From positions 1,862,501 to 1,926,500 of the forward strand of contig AP031353.1 of assembly GCA_037833965.1 (NCBI GenBank): a stretch of 64,000 nucleotides of DNA. Reading direction: 5' to 3'. The DNA is from Marchantia polymorpha subsp. ruderalis. Lineage: Eukaryota; Streptophyta; Marchantiopsida; Marchantiales; Marchantiaceae. The notes beneath the pieces are model-generated. The model had not been told where the DNA came from and did no database searches. It was given only the letters and a program-made list of their open reading frames with translations. A program made the position numbers and the translations under genes. Of the stretch, positions 23,947 through 35,497 are shown piece after piece; position 1 is the stretch's first letter; the number at the start of each line of letters is the position of its first letter.

Positions 23947-25049
23947 AGTCAGTCGTGTCCGTCGTTCTCGAGTCTAGATCTGGCGCCACATCCACCGGCA
24001 ACGTAGGCCACAGTCCCTCACTCTCACTCCCCGACCGCCTCTCTCGGACGGGGCAATCGGGCCCAATAGCCCCGCTCGTCGCTCCCAGTGGCTGACGCTG
24101 GAATGCGAGGAGTGCAACTGGGCCAGATTCTATTCTCGAACGCGCGCAAGAGTCCACGGACAGACTCGCGGGGAGTGGGGGGTGGGGTTGGGGTTGCAAG
24201 GGGGCGAGGTTCTCCGGCATGGTTCGGACAAATTTGGGGCGAGGTTCGGAGAATTTTCCGCGAGCCGATTCGCGATTACGTTAGCGCTTTTCTGTCTTAT
24301 CGCGGGTGGATTAGCGCGTGCGTGCCTCCATCCGTCCGTGTGTCCATCCCCTCCTCCATTCCTCTGGGCCTCGCCCGCTCTGGCGGTTCGGACGGTGGCC
24401 CCGAAACGCAAGCAAAGTAAGCCCCGGCCTTGACTAGTTCCGCGCGGTTCTAGGCCCAGCCCCCATCGGCTCCCGGGCGCTTGTTATTGGCTTGTGCTAC
24501 ACTCTTCCGTGGGCGCCGTGTGTCCTTGTTGACAATGCTTAGCCCACTCTTGTCTCACGCTCTGGCACGACAGAAGCCCCTCGCGCTCTCGAGCCGTCCG
24601 TCCCCCTTTCGACGGCCTTCCTGCCTGCCGTCTCGAATATTCGTCGAATGTCGAGACGGCCGTCTTCTTCCTACTCTTCCTCTTCTTCTTCGTCTTCCTG
24701 GCCAATCCCCTCCTGCGGTTCGATTTGCGTGCGGGGTTAGTCATGCTTTGCCGGGGGGCTTGGGCTTGGGCTTGTTCAAGATCGCCTCTGTGGCTAAGGC
24801 GGTGCTTGCCGGCTAGACAACCGACTCATCCATCAGCCATGACAAGTGCAGAAGAGTGCGTGCTTTCCCGGCACAAGTTACTACAGACTTGGCTTCAGAC
24901 AGCCCCCCGCCTTCTCTCCCTTTCCCCGCCCCCCATTACAGCCCCATGGCGTGCAAAGTCCGGTCAACATTACTAACCCCAACCCCACCCCCCCACCGAT
25001 TGATCGATTCTGCACACCATGAGTTCGCTTAATCTGCTTTCGGTGAATT

Positions 25050-28000
25050 TGCCACCTAAATTAACCCCACTGGCGTTCTCTCGTCACCTACCATCGGAAG
25101 AGATAAGCCCCAAGCATGATCTACCACCAGCCTACTGCCGGTTGTGACTGCCAAATACTGCGGCGAGCTCGCTCAGGCATAGGATAATGGTATTCTTGCA
25201 CGCGAGCTGTCGATGACGGACGGTAAGAGAGCTCACTACGTCTTTGAATCGTTCTTGATCAGCGAGCGCGAAAGCAAACGGCGAGGAAATGGTAAAATAG
25301 TGAGAGAAATAGACCGCGAGGCCGACCTATTCTGGGAATTTGGAACGTCTGCGGGGCAAATTGGGGCTTGACTGGAGGCAGCCGCTAGCGATCATCATAG
25401 CTGATGCTGTGATTTTCGGCTCGTCAAAATGCAAGGGATTTGACTGGTTTGCTTCGGGGCTGCCGATTGCCGATTGCCGATTGCCGCGATTCGTAAAATT
25501 CAAAGTTTGACGTGGGAAAGGTGGGCGATGGGAACTTTAAGTCAGGGAGGCATCTATCTGCCTCTAGATTCGCCCCCTCCCTCCACTTTCACGTCCGGGG
25601 CTCTTGACTTTTCCCCTCCCGGACGATCTGACCATGGCTGACCGGAGTCAAGTCTGGTCAAGGAGGTGAATATGTCCTTGCTCCAAACATGGCATCCGTC
25701 CAGACACCTGTACTGAATCTGCCATCGTTCTGATTGACAGTGCAAGCGTAGCTTCATGGTCTGTCTGTGCGTCTGGACAGTGCATTCATTCATGCATTGA
25801 CCTTCTGCTGCTGATTTACTCACTCGCAGAAGGCCTAGCAGTATCCCAACTACTGCACGTAGCGTAGTGTCATGGAGCTTGTGATTGGGGTTGTGTCTTG
25901 ATTCTGATCCACTTCCCCTCCTGGTTTCTGGCCGCAACGATGCTAGTACAGAACACGGTACTTGCTGCTGCTGCTGCTGCCGTCGTTCATCCGATCGATC
26001 GATCCATCTATCCATCTCCATCTGACAAGAAATCTTCTCTAGCTCCGCTTTTCTTCTCTTCATTGCCGCAGTTTGTCGCGTCGTGTTGTCCTTTTGGGGC
26101 TGTGAGTTGGTTCCATCCATCCATCCATGATCCATCCCAACCACCGAGCTCAGAAACTTCCAGCCTTTTCCTTTCGAGCTGTACCTCTTTCTGTCTCCCT
26201 TAACAATCAATCATGTGCTGCCGATGAGGTGCATTTCAAACTAGCTGTGCAACAACTTCATGCAATTTTTTATCTGCGAAATTGCCCGAGATCGAGACTA
26301 GGCCGAGGCCGTCCTGTCTGACGGCTGAGCCCAGATTTTGCACTGCTGTATATGTTTGCGATGGTTGGGTAACAAATAAGATTCACTGAAATAATACCGT
26401 GAAGTAATTCGTCGCCATTCCATTCTATTCATTCATTGCGTTCATGCGAAGGAATGCATCTGAAATCCAAAATTTATCCCACATTTGATCAGAATAATGC
26501 CTGCTGATAGGATCCATTCAGGGCACCTTACTCGTAATTAAGTAGGACCAGTCGAGCGGTGCTAGCGAGATCTCATCGCCGTTATACGACATACACTGAG
26601 GAGAGCCTCATCTATATACGTAATAAATGTGGAGCTTTCGTCTTTGGAAAAGCAGTTCACGAGTTCAAGCGTTCGACCCTCGTTGGAAGGGCACACAGGA
26701 ACATCGGTTAGTGCATTCTTGCGTGGGTGCATCCCTGTGCATGAGCCAGACTGCGAGAGAAGTGAGACGGGCACAAGACGGTGCAAATTATGAGAGACAG
26801 TATGCGGTCACGTCAAGTCAACGCAAGATCGTGGTGTAATGAGCATGGACCGACTGTTCAGAACTGTGCTCGATGACTCTTCAAATCTGTCATGAGGTGA
26901 ACGATAAATCTAAAGGTGTATATTTTGAGCTCGGGCTGAAGTCAATTCACAACATGTGAAGTCTTTTCAGATTTGATTCATAGCTTGTGGTAGCTTTCGT
27001 TGTCAGAAAAGTTGAGGAATCATAGTAGGATGGTTGACATCGACGAGCATGTGACTATCCGAGTCGACTCCTGTTGGGAGATCTCAGAGATAGGACAAAA
27101 TGCACGAGAATTTTGAGTGGCCCACGAAACACTGTGCAATCCTCGATATCAGGATCGGTGATTCCAAATATCCCGCAGAATAAATTCACAAGATTTAGCA
27201 AGGAATTCTTGACAAAGAAGACAAATGGCTGCTTCGCTTCTACGTCTCTTGTGTTTCTGGGAAACAGCAGTCTGTGCTGCAGATCGGACACTGAAAGATC
27301 CTGACTGGTCCAGCAAAACCAAAGTCTGAGCATTGTCACATTGTCTTCAGGTGGACAAACGATGGAATCCAACTCTACCCATCTGTTTGAGCTCGATGAG
27401 CGTGGTGAGGGTGATTCTTTTCTGCCTAGCTTCCCGAGATGAAAACTCCTCAGTACATCAAAAGATCAAGTAACAAGCACAGCTGCTAACAGAGTCCCGG
27501 ACCTCGTCACATCCAGAATGAGAATTTCTAGAATTACAGACTTGTCAAAACCTCACTCGGATGATTCTCACTGATGTCTTTCTTGACTCGACCGTGCACT
27601 AACTGTTCTTATCGCTTATCCTTCTTCTGCCTTCTTGGGCAGCCGTCGACTTTGGCGACCACGAAGTTGCTTCGTCATTCAGTCTTCTTTGTTCCAGTTT
27701 CGGAGGGTTCGTCTACCAATTTCAGCTCCACCATCTGCTTCTCCACGCTCACCAGTCCGATTTGAGATACGTACCTGACATGACATGACATACGTCACAT
27801 GAGAGAAAAGCTTTTCATCGACGACGACGTGCAGGCAGGCAGGCAGGCAGACATAGCCTACAGGTACCGACTAATCAACATGCCTAACTACGTTTGGCGT
27901 GTCCAGCATGCATGGCAACTCGAACACCTTACGCTAGCCATCACTCACTCGGTCAATCCGACATGGAATCTCACCCCCTCCAACACCAAACCAACCTTCC

Positions 28001-28874
28001 CTTCCCCTTCCCTAAGGGGCCCCCACCCCCAATGCCAAGGCCCCCAATCTCAAGCTTCTCATGGCCCAAGCTTGCTAGCTTGTGCTACCTGAACATACGC
28101 CACTAGATTTATATTCGACAATAAACATTCTCATTCCCCCATACGCCTCTCAAGGCTTAAAAGTAGGTGCTTTGTTCTGGCAATTCGATCGGTGCAAGGT
28201 TTGCATGGCCACTGGGGACACTGCACGCAGTGAATCGAGACACTTTCTCAAAACGACATTACTTATCGTGTCGAAGAAGCTGCAGGAGGTTAGGGCGACT
28301 ACCATTGAAGTCCGATCTATGGCACCGTCCAGGGGACGAAAACCTCCTCCGAGAAGAAAGCAGGTCAGAGCAAAGAGTGCACATTATGAGCAAGTCACAT
28401 TACACAGTCGTGCAAGAGAGATATTGTTTAATCAGATTATTGAGGGAATATATAAATCAGCTGTGCCTGGCAACATTCTTTCACACGAGACCTTCACTCG
28501 TTGGGATCATGGAAATTGCAGATTCCAAATGCCTAGCAAATGCAGGGGGGGGGGGCCGGCAATCTGAGATGATGAGGACATGAAATTCGAGATGACAGGC
28601 ACCAGCTCCCATGAGGTACAAGTTAATCTATCCCCCACCCTCGTCTTTCCTTGTGCCAGAAGCTGCAGAGGGGGAAATGTGTATTCATCTCCCCCCGCCA
28701 CGAGTTCCTGTGCTGGATGAGCCATGTCCAGGCCCGGCCGTGGGGGGGAAGGAGATACTTGTTGACTAACGAGGCAGAGGGGTTGGGCTACATGTCCCGA
28801 TTGTAAGATAAGGTCCCGTGCAGAAGTCAACTTTGAGGGAGGGGGGGAGGGACGGACGGAAGGCCATCGGAAGC
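25050..28874. other. Intergenic region, no gene recognised
   Basis: Contains one copy of a dispersed 86-95-bp repeat (26398-26483). A possible last exon on the minus strand (27774-27675) has a CAG acceptor and an open frame ending ELKLVDEPSETGTKKTE before a TGA, but no upstream exon was found. Other open frames look random. Confidence 0.4.
26398..26483 (+). repeat. Dispersed repeat, copy 1
   Basis: Starts CGTGAAGTAATTCGTCGCCA, contains an ATTC run and TTCATGCGAAGGAATGCATC, and ends AAATTTATCCCACA. A second copy in the same orientation is at 47122-47216. The two copies differ by a few substitutions, extra ATTC units and a short insertion. Confidence 0.8.
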
Positions 28875-29830
28875 TTACCAGCTCAGAAGCAGCGCCAGAC
28901 CGCCTGCGATGACGATGAGAAACACAACGTTCAACAGCACCATCCAGCTCGAGCTTTGAATGGCAACGTGCAGAAGCAGCACCAGAGACGCGGCTAAAGC
29001 CACTAGCACGGCCTTGATCACGAACCAAGTGGGTCCCTGGAGGCAAAATCGGAATCTCTCGACATCAGCATTTTATTCCGTGCATGCAATAGATAGCACG
29101 ATAGAATTCACCAGGACAGACGATCCGATATCTCTCACAAATTCTGCGTAACGAACATCTTCAATCCTACTCTGCAATCCTTCTCTGCTCTGCTGGACGA
29201 TGATGCTGATGACGATGAAGATCAAATCTTCAACGCACCAGCTTGCAGCAAATTAGGTCTAACTATTTCTAACATCCGTTTCATTGCATTTCAATCCTGG
29301 CTCGTACACATTCCAACTGGTCGAGGAAAATTCGCATTTTATGGTGAGATTGAGGAGATTTTGCAACAGAGGTAACTCATCATGCAACAGAGACAAGTAA
29401 TTGAAATTCTAAGATCATTTGGGCTAAGATTGTGAATCGATTAAAAGATGTACATTCAAATGAAAGAACGTACATTGACTCCGGTTGCCAAAGCACCCAG
29501 TAAGACAGCCTCACCGGCTCCAGGTTTCTTCGCCTTCGATTCTTGTTGATCTTCCGCTGATGGCTCTGCCTCTGCCTCTGCCTCTGCCCTGATTTCGTTT
29601 GGTCGATCCGTCCTGCTCTCATCTTCGTCTTCCGTTTGAGGGAGGACCTGTTCTAGATCTGAAATCCGTCTCAGTACCTCATCCAGTGGCGATTGGTTGG
29701 ACCCTGGATTGCTGTCGGGGATCCCATCGTCGTCCTCATCATCGTTTCGATCTGCTTGCCTATTGCCGAGCGCCTTGCTCCCCAAAATCTCTGCCGCCTG
29801 CGAATCTGAAATTTCCTCTATGATGGCCAT
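28875..29830 (-). CDS. Small membrane protein with acidic disordered N-terminus and two C-terminal transmembrane segments
   Basis: Two exons on the minus strand: 29830-29474 (119 codons, donor GTACGT) and 29036-28875 (acceptor CCAG, stop TAA), giving 172 aa. The N-terminus MAIIEEISDSQAAEILGSKAL is followed by a charged, probably disordered stretch with DDEDDD and a run of Ala-Glu repeats (about residues 20-110). A short segment GAGEAVLLGALATGVN comes next. Exon 2 encodes two hydrophobic helices, WFVIKAVLVALAASLVLLL and WMVLLNVVFLIVIAGGLALLL, and ends in SW. The topology suggests a tail-inserted endomembrane protein. I do not recognise the family. An in-frame upstream ATG (29896) exists, but the downstream start has the cleaner N-terminus. 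The stop overlaps a possible splice donor (CTG/GTAAGC), so another 3' exon cannot be ruled out. Confidence 0.7.
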
Positions 29831-32578
29831 CGATCGATCGCCCGATGCAAATTGTTCAAGGTCAGCTTTTGAATAGCGAGCATAGACTCGCAGCATCCGT
29901 CAGATTCAGCGCACGAGTCTCCTCGACCTTCTCGCACATCCGGTCTCTCACTCGTTCGTTCTTTCAATCATGAGAAGGACGAGTGTCTTGCTGCTGTATG
30001 TGCATCTGTCTCCTACGCTTCCTTCATCTCATCGTGCATCATAATCATCACCATCGCCCTTCTCCTCCGTCTTATTCTTTCCTCTCGCCGGTTCCGACTA
30101 AAGGCTTGAAGGCAGTGGGAATTCTGGCTGACCTTTCTTCACCAAACGCACAATGTACCCACGGCCTTCGTAACCCAGATGCGCTTATCAGTCAGGAACA
30201 GTCGTGTTCTTTTACGTTTACATCCACCATCTCGGTTCCTCGATCCTGATTGCCCAATCTGCTCATGAGTTTGGGAGTTTGCACACTCGTTTAGAGATGA
30301 ATGTTGAGTTTAAGACTCCCCAGCGACTTTTGCGATGTACCAGATCTGATGGATTTGGTACCAGTCAATAGCAATTAGATGTGAGCATTTTCAGATGTTC
30401 TTTCTCAGGTTCACAAACAGAGTCGCCGGTTGAATGTACGACTTCAGCTTCTCATGTTTGAAGTTCTCGGCCATTATGAATATACAGAAGACCGAAGGAG
30501 AAGAGCAGGAAAGAGTACAGCTGTAGACAGGGTAACCAGGTTCTCCTCTCTCCATCAAGCATCACATGCGTCTGTCTGATGGGACCGGTCTCAAATAACA
30601 GTCGCATTTCGTGCTTGATGTTTCTATTTGTCGTCATGAGCCCCCAATCAGATACAAAGAATTTTTATTGTAGGCCAATATCGGGTTGCTTAGAGCAGAT
30701 TGCTTCCCTGATTCACTCCGCTTTCGCTGTCATACGTTTGCATTCGGAAACGTCGAGGATTACGTACCGCCAGTCTTTGATATGATAAGACATATCTTAC
30801 TACGAAGGCAATATCCAAAAGTTAAACGCTGCTGCTATTGATGGGTAGAGACAGTTGAAACACTTTTCTTGATCAGGAAGAGGTGCAAATCTTTTCGAGA
30901 AGACATTTGTTCTCGTTCTTGGCCTTTCATTATCCAAGGTTTAACTCAACTTCCATGTCAGTCGGAGAACGTAGGAGACGATTCCATTCAGCAGCTGAGA
31001 ATTTTGAAAATCTTGACACCGTCATGGGTGGTGTATGTCCCAGTACTGGAGAAGACCGACATCCGAAAATGAGGTGGCCAGGAAATCAATTGGAGAGAAA
31101 AACAACAGTCCTCGCCAAAGCGATTTTATTTCTGTAATTGGCCAACAGAAACTCAGAAGCCGGCAACTGACCTCGCAATCCGCCTGTGGGTTCAGATTCA
31201 ACCACACCAAGATTTGATCGGATAAAATGGCCGACGGAGAGTAAACTCGCAGTGGTCAAAGTGTAGCACAAAATGTAGAGCTCCGTTACATGAGACTGTA
31301 CATATATGAAATCGAAATGCAATCGAGAAGATGAGAACAGGATGCGATACCGAAGCAGAGTCGACAGTGCCCTTAAGGCCAGAGGATTTTGTTCGTCAGA
31401 GAAAAAGAGCAAAAGACTTTAAATTAGATATAGGACAGTAAGAAAGCTAGGAGCCAATCCTAAACCCTTCGCCAGGTTGCTGTATTTCTCCTTCGACGTT
31501 TGAGCCACATCCTGCACGTGATCTGCCAGGCTATGAAATAGATAAACTGATCCCCGTGAAAACCCATGTTGCTGGCATCGCAATGATTTCTTAAACCCGT
31601 TGGTAAGGCTTGCAAGGTACTTCTAAAATCTGTCCATTAAGTCAAATGCTGTGGAAGATTGATGGTTACTCACTCACAGTAAACTAGGACCTCGACATGC
31701 TCAAAAGTTTCAACAACTTTCAAACTCTTCACGATAACTACGGCACAGACGCATTCATCCCAAGACTGATAATGTATACAATGGGCTTCAACTCTATAGA
31801 CAACATACTTCTAAGATCATTTGCAACAGCAAAGGACCATGGAGGCAAGTTTTCGAGGGCAATTTCAAGCCCATCGACGTGAAAATTCACTTTAATTCAC
31901 ACAGAGATCTACTAGCTGCGGCACTTCGACAAAGATGAAAATGAGATAGTGCAACAATAAAAGTATCGTCCATGATGAACATTTTAACATTTCATCGACC
32001 TTCAATATTGTTTACCAGTCCATCACAAAGAATGCCCGAATAGATAGCCATCTAGGAGACAATACACAGAGACTACTGGGAATCAATATATTATACAGGA
32101 TTCAACGTGAGCAAAGGAAACAGAAAAGATATTCAACATTTCGACTTGTGACGGTCTCCGTCTAGGATAAGTACAACAGATCACATTTACCATGTCATGG
32201 CGAGAGAAAGAACGCAATAGACATTCAATAAGCAGGTTTAGGTCGAGGCACCACTCCGTGTACAACATTTCTAACCCCAACATGGTTGACAACGACACCT
32301 CAACAGCACCATGATACACATGCAGATATTGGATACAAACCACACTAGGTACTCATTACACACACAGTGATGCTCCAGGCCTAGCTTAAGGAATATATTG
32401 AAAGTAACTCATTCAGAGCCTGAAAGAGATACGCTTGAACATGTGTGAAATTAAAGAAGACGATTGCCTTGGAACAAAAATCAGTTTCTTGGGTGAAACG
32501 TTTCATCAGGGTTTGGATACCATGACCTAGTTAATTCATAAGCTAACAAACTACAATGAATAAAGCTCTGTAATGTAC
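29831..32578. other. Intergenic region, no gene recognised
   Basis: Lies between two minus-strand genes: the promoter side of the membrane protein gene and the 3' flank of the plastid ribosomal protein gene. It includes a candidate hairpin at 30553-30620. No coding exon was recognised. Confidence 0.45.
30553..30620. ncRNA. Candidate hairpin, small-RNA-like
   Basis: CATCAAGCA (30553-30561) pairs with TGCTTGATG at the right end. After a symmetrical 4-base internal loop, ATGCG pairs with CGCAT, followed by CTGT against ACAG. Total length is 68 nt. No relation to the clustered family at 16.7-21.2 kb was seen. Confidence 0.4.
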
Positions 32579-33785
32579 CTAACGCTTGGAGAATTGAGGT
32601 GCCTTACGGGCCTTCTTCAATCCGTATTTCTTCCTCTCCACCACTCTCGAGTCTCGGGTGAGCAGACCTTGCTTCTTCAGGGGTTCCCTGTTAGCTTGGT
32701 TGGCAACAATCAGAGCACGGGCAATTCCTAGCAGGATAGCTTGTGCTTGGGCGGAGAGACCACCACCCTCGGCCCTGACAATGGTGTCGTACTTTTGCTC
32801 GTACCCGAGACTGGCAAGGGGATACTTCACGGCTTGCAGCCACAAGGGATTTCCTTGTAGGTAGTCCTGCAGGTCATGACCAAATATGATTGAATGCATT
32901 AGTTCAATTGCCGCACAAGGGGTGCGTGGACATCCCATTTCAAGTCACGGTTCATGGAGCAATCACGGACAAAGAATTCTTAATATGGTGACGTTTCCCC
33001 ATCCATTTGTTCAATTTCGACGTGCCTTCCTATATGAAACCGTATAAATGTTAAGTAGGTGTAAGTAGTAGGTCACGCACAGAGGTTTTAAACTGGCAGC
33101 CCTATTAGTGGCAATGGAGTGGCAACGGAGTGGCAGAGGACGGGAGAGAACAATAGAAAATACAAGAAAGAGAATGCACCGAAGAAAACTGAGACGCATT
33201 TTGTAAACATTCAACTACGATAAATGATTCCGCAGGAACCAGCGTTTGAAAATTACAGCTCGCGAATGGACCACCAAAGACTGAAAATGGTGAATTGAGG
33301 GCGGGCAGGAAAATTTTCACGAAGCGACAACCCTTTAGACTATCGAAAATAAATTTGAAAGAATGAAAATGAAAAGCGTAGAAGAGAGTACATACTTGTG
33401 CAGTGCGGTTGTTGATGATAATCTGACCGGTTCCATCGACAAGCACCACACGGGCCACGGCAGTCTTCCTCCTGCCGGTACCCCACAACCTGGCGGCAGC
33501 AAATCCTCCGGGCAAAACGCTCTTCACGTAAGCCTCCAAATCAACCTCGTTGTCCTCAGACACAGCCGCTCCCACGGCGCACACCTTCACGGCGGCAGAA
33601 GCAGAAGAAGAAGAACTGGCCTTCAGAGAGGCAATTCTCAATGCAGGCCTCAAACTGACTCCATTTTGAACCGAGAATCGAGAACCCAGGGAAGCAGCGG
33701 TGGCCTTGTCGGAGCAGCTGCAGCTGCTCGCAATCCCGAGCTGCAGCGATCCCAGCGACGACGTGAGTGCTGCCATCGTCGCCAT
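32579..33785 (-). CDS. RPS9: Plastid 30S ribosomal protein S9 (uS9c), nuclear-encoded
   Basis: Two exons on the minus strand: 33785-33396 (130 codons, donor GTATGT) and 32866-32579 (acceptor GCAG, stop TAG), giving 225 aa. Residues 1 to about 60 are Ser/Ala-rich with few acidic residues, as in a chloroplast transit peptide. The uS9 domain follows, with [12 protein letters not shown], the family hallmark. Exon 2 covers [36 protein letters not shown] and the terminal [27 protein letters not shown]. The basic tail matches uS9, which in bacteria reaches the decoding site of the small subunit. The product should act in the chloroplast stroma as part of the 30S subunit. Length is near that of other plant homologues. 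A 529-bp intron interrupts the domain. Confidence 0.97.
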
Positions 33786-34010
33786 AGCTCGTGAGTTCCG
33801 AACTGTCTCTCTGCTCCCTATCTTCCGAAGCCCGAGCTAAAGTTGCGGACTGTCTGCACCGGAACGTCGCAAGGTACCCCTCGCCTCAGCCTCGATACTC
33901 TGGGCCCCCAGCAGAAGTGTTCGCCTGATCGACTCGGGTGATTACGTGGCAGTGTGCCACGTTGGCCTCGAATAGCGCGCTATTGGATAGGCCAGCGCCT
34001 AATCCTTACA
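33786..34010 (-). promoter_or_regulatory. Promoter of RPS9 with G-box palindrome, site II and CCAAT motifs
   Basis: On the upstream side of the start codon are TGGGCC (33901-33906, site II type), an inverted repeat ACGTGGCA-GTG-TGCCACGT (33944-33962) and ATTGG (33982-33986, CCAAT on the minus strand). ACGTGGC is a G-box/ABRE core bound by bZIP and bHLH factors. Site II motifs are common in plant ribosomal protein promoters. Light-linked control of a plastid protein would be expected but is inferred only. Confidence 0.5.
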
Positions 34011-35497
34011 AAAGGAGGTGGTGGTGGTGGTGAATCGGGACCACGAAATAATTAGGACACTGGAAACTCGAGAACTCCATGGCTGCCCCCACCATGATCG
34101 ACGCTTCTGCTTTTGGGTCTTCGGAGCCACCGCAAACGAATGGAAGTTATCTTTAATTGAAAGCGAGGGGCTTTCGATTAAAAAAAAAAAATCATTTATC
34201 CGAGTTCCACTTAGGCATGAAACAATGTCTAACCGGGCAAGAACTCAAATAGCTCTCGCTAAATTGACAGATTGTATTGTAGAAGTGATTGAATTACACT
34301 TAACGTATTTTTTTCAAAATTTAAGGTGGACTGGTTCGTTTCTTCTAGGATTCTTTCTTCTAGACTTTAACCGAAGCCATTCGCTGGGTATTATCGTCGT
34401 CTTTGCTTTCCTTTCTATTCGTAATTTAGTATGTTTTTATCCTTAGATGATATATTTGAGGGCTCTTTATGCTTAGGTGTACCACATGAAATATATGCTT
34501 TATATCCACAAGCACAGCTCCCGTCTTTCCTCCCTTTTTTCTATGCCAATACCTATTTTCTATCATATAAATTACATTCTCAAAAGTATATATACTCTCT
34601 AAATCTATCTGATCAAACCTCATTATAGGGAGTATTTTCTCCATGCTTTAATATCATATAAATTTAACATGTTCAATTTTCTGTCAAAAATGAAATTTTA
34701 TTCTAACTTTATATGTACATGTAGTTAAGTTACTCACTAGTGAACAGTATATCATAATAATTGAAAAATATTTGAAAGCCATAGAATAAAGGATTAAAAA
34801 AAGAATCGGCAAAAATTAAGTCAAAAAATTAGAAACTAATTTTATTTAGATTTTGAGTGTTTGTCGTATTTAAAGTAAAAATAAATAATAATAAATTCTC
34901 AATACGATATGTAGTTGATTGATTCAAATCAAAACCAACAAAATATGATTAAGAATTTAAAAAAATGATATTTCACTTGCCAAAAGTTGCAATAAGTAAG
35001 AAATTTGAATTTTTAATGGTTTTTTTGAACAAAAGTCAGATTATATTTTTCAAACTTCTATTTTTTTTTAATTTGGATAATTGTAACATTTGAGATTTCA
35101 TATATATTTCAATAAAAAATATGTAATATGTCATTTTTATAGTTTTCTTATACAAAGTTGAATGAACATCAATCTAAGTTAATTGACAAGAAAATAGCCA
35201 AAAAAACACATAGATCATAACGACGACAAATTCATGATTCTCAAATTTTATATTAATTTAAGGTATGTTTCAATCTGATATTTTTTTTATCTTATCAGCC
35301 TTGCAAAAAGTTATGTATCCTCTAGAATGTCATCTTCATGTCAATATATTCTAAGATTAATTATCTTACTTTATTTTTAACATGCTAGTAAGAAAATATC
35401 TTTGTCGCAACTAATGTTTTGATAAAAAAAGTTTAAACGAAATTAGAACAAATATTTTTTTAAACGATTAAAGATAATTAAATATAAGAATAGTATA

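Larger units (their letters stand above)
22800..25050. other. GC-rich low-complexity region, promoter- or leader-like
   Basis: Rich in GAA, GGGA, CAG/GCT and CT runs. Many overlapping open frames occur on both strands, which is typical of GC-rich DNA with few stop codons rather than of genes. It resembles leaders found upstream of real genes in this window (near 44-49 kb and 58.6-59.2 kb), so a transcription start may lie here. No coding exon was recognised. Confidence 0.35.

Noticed and set aside
25554-26210. Minus-strand open frame of 218 codons
   Set aside because: Includes a glutamine run from a GCT microsatellite and repeated ATCC/GATC words. The rest resembles no protein, and the plus strand is partly open too.
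26630-26700. tRNA-like T-arm sequence (GTTCAAGCGTTCGACCC)
   Set aside because: No matching acceptor stem, D-arm or anticodon arm could be built around it.
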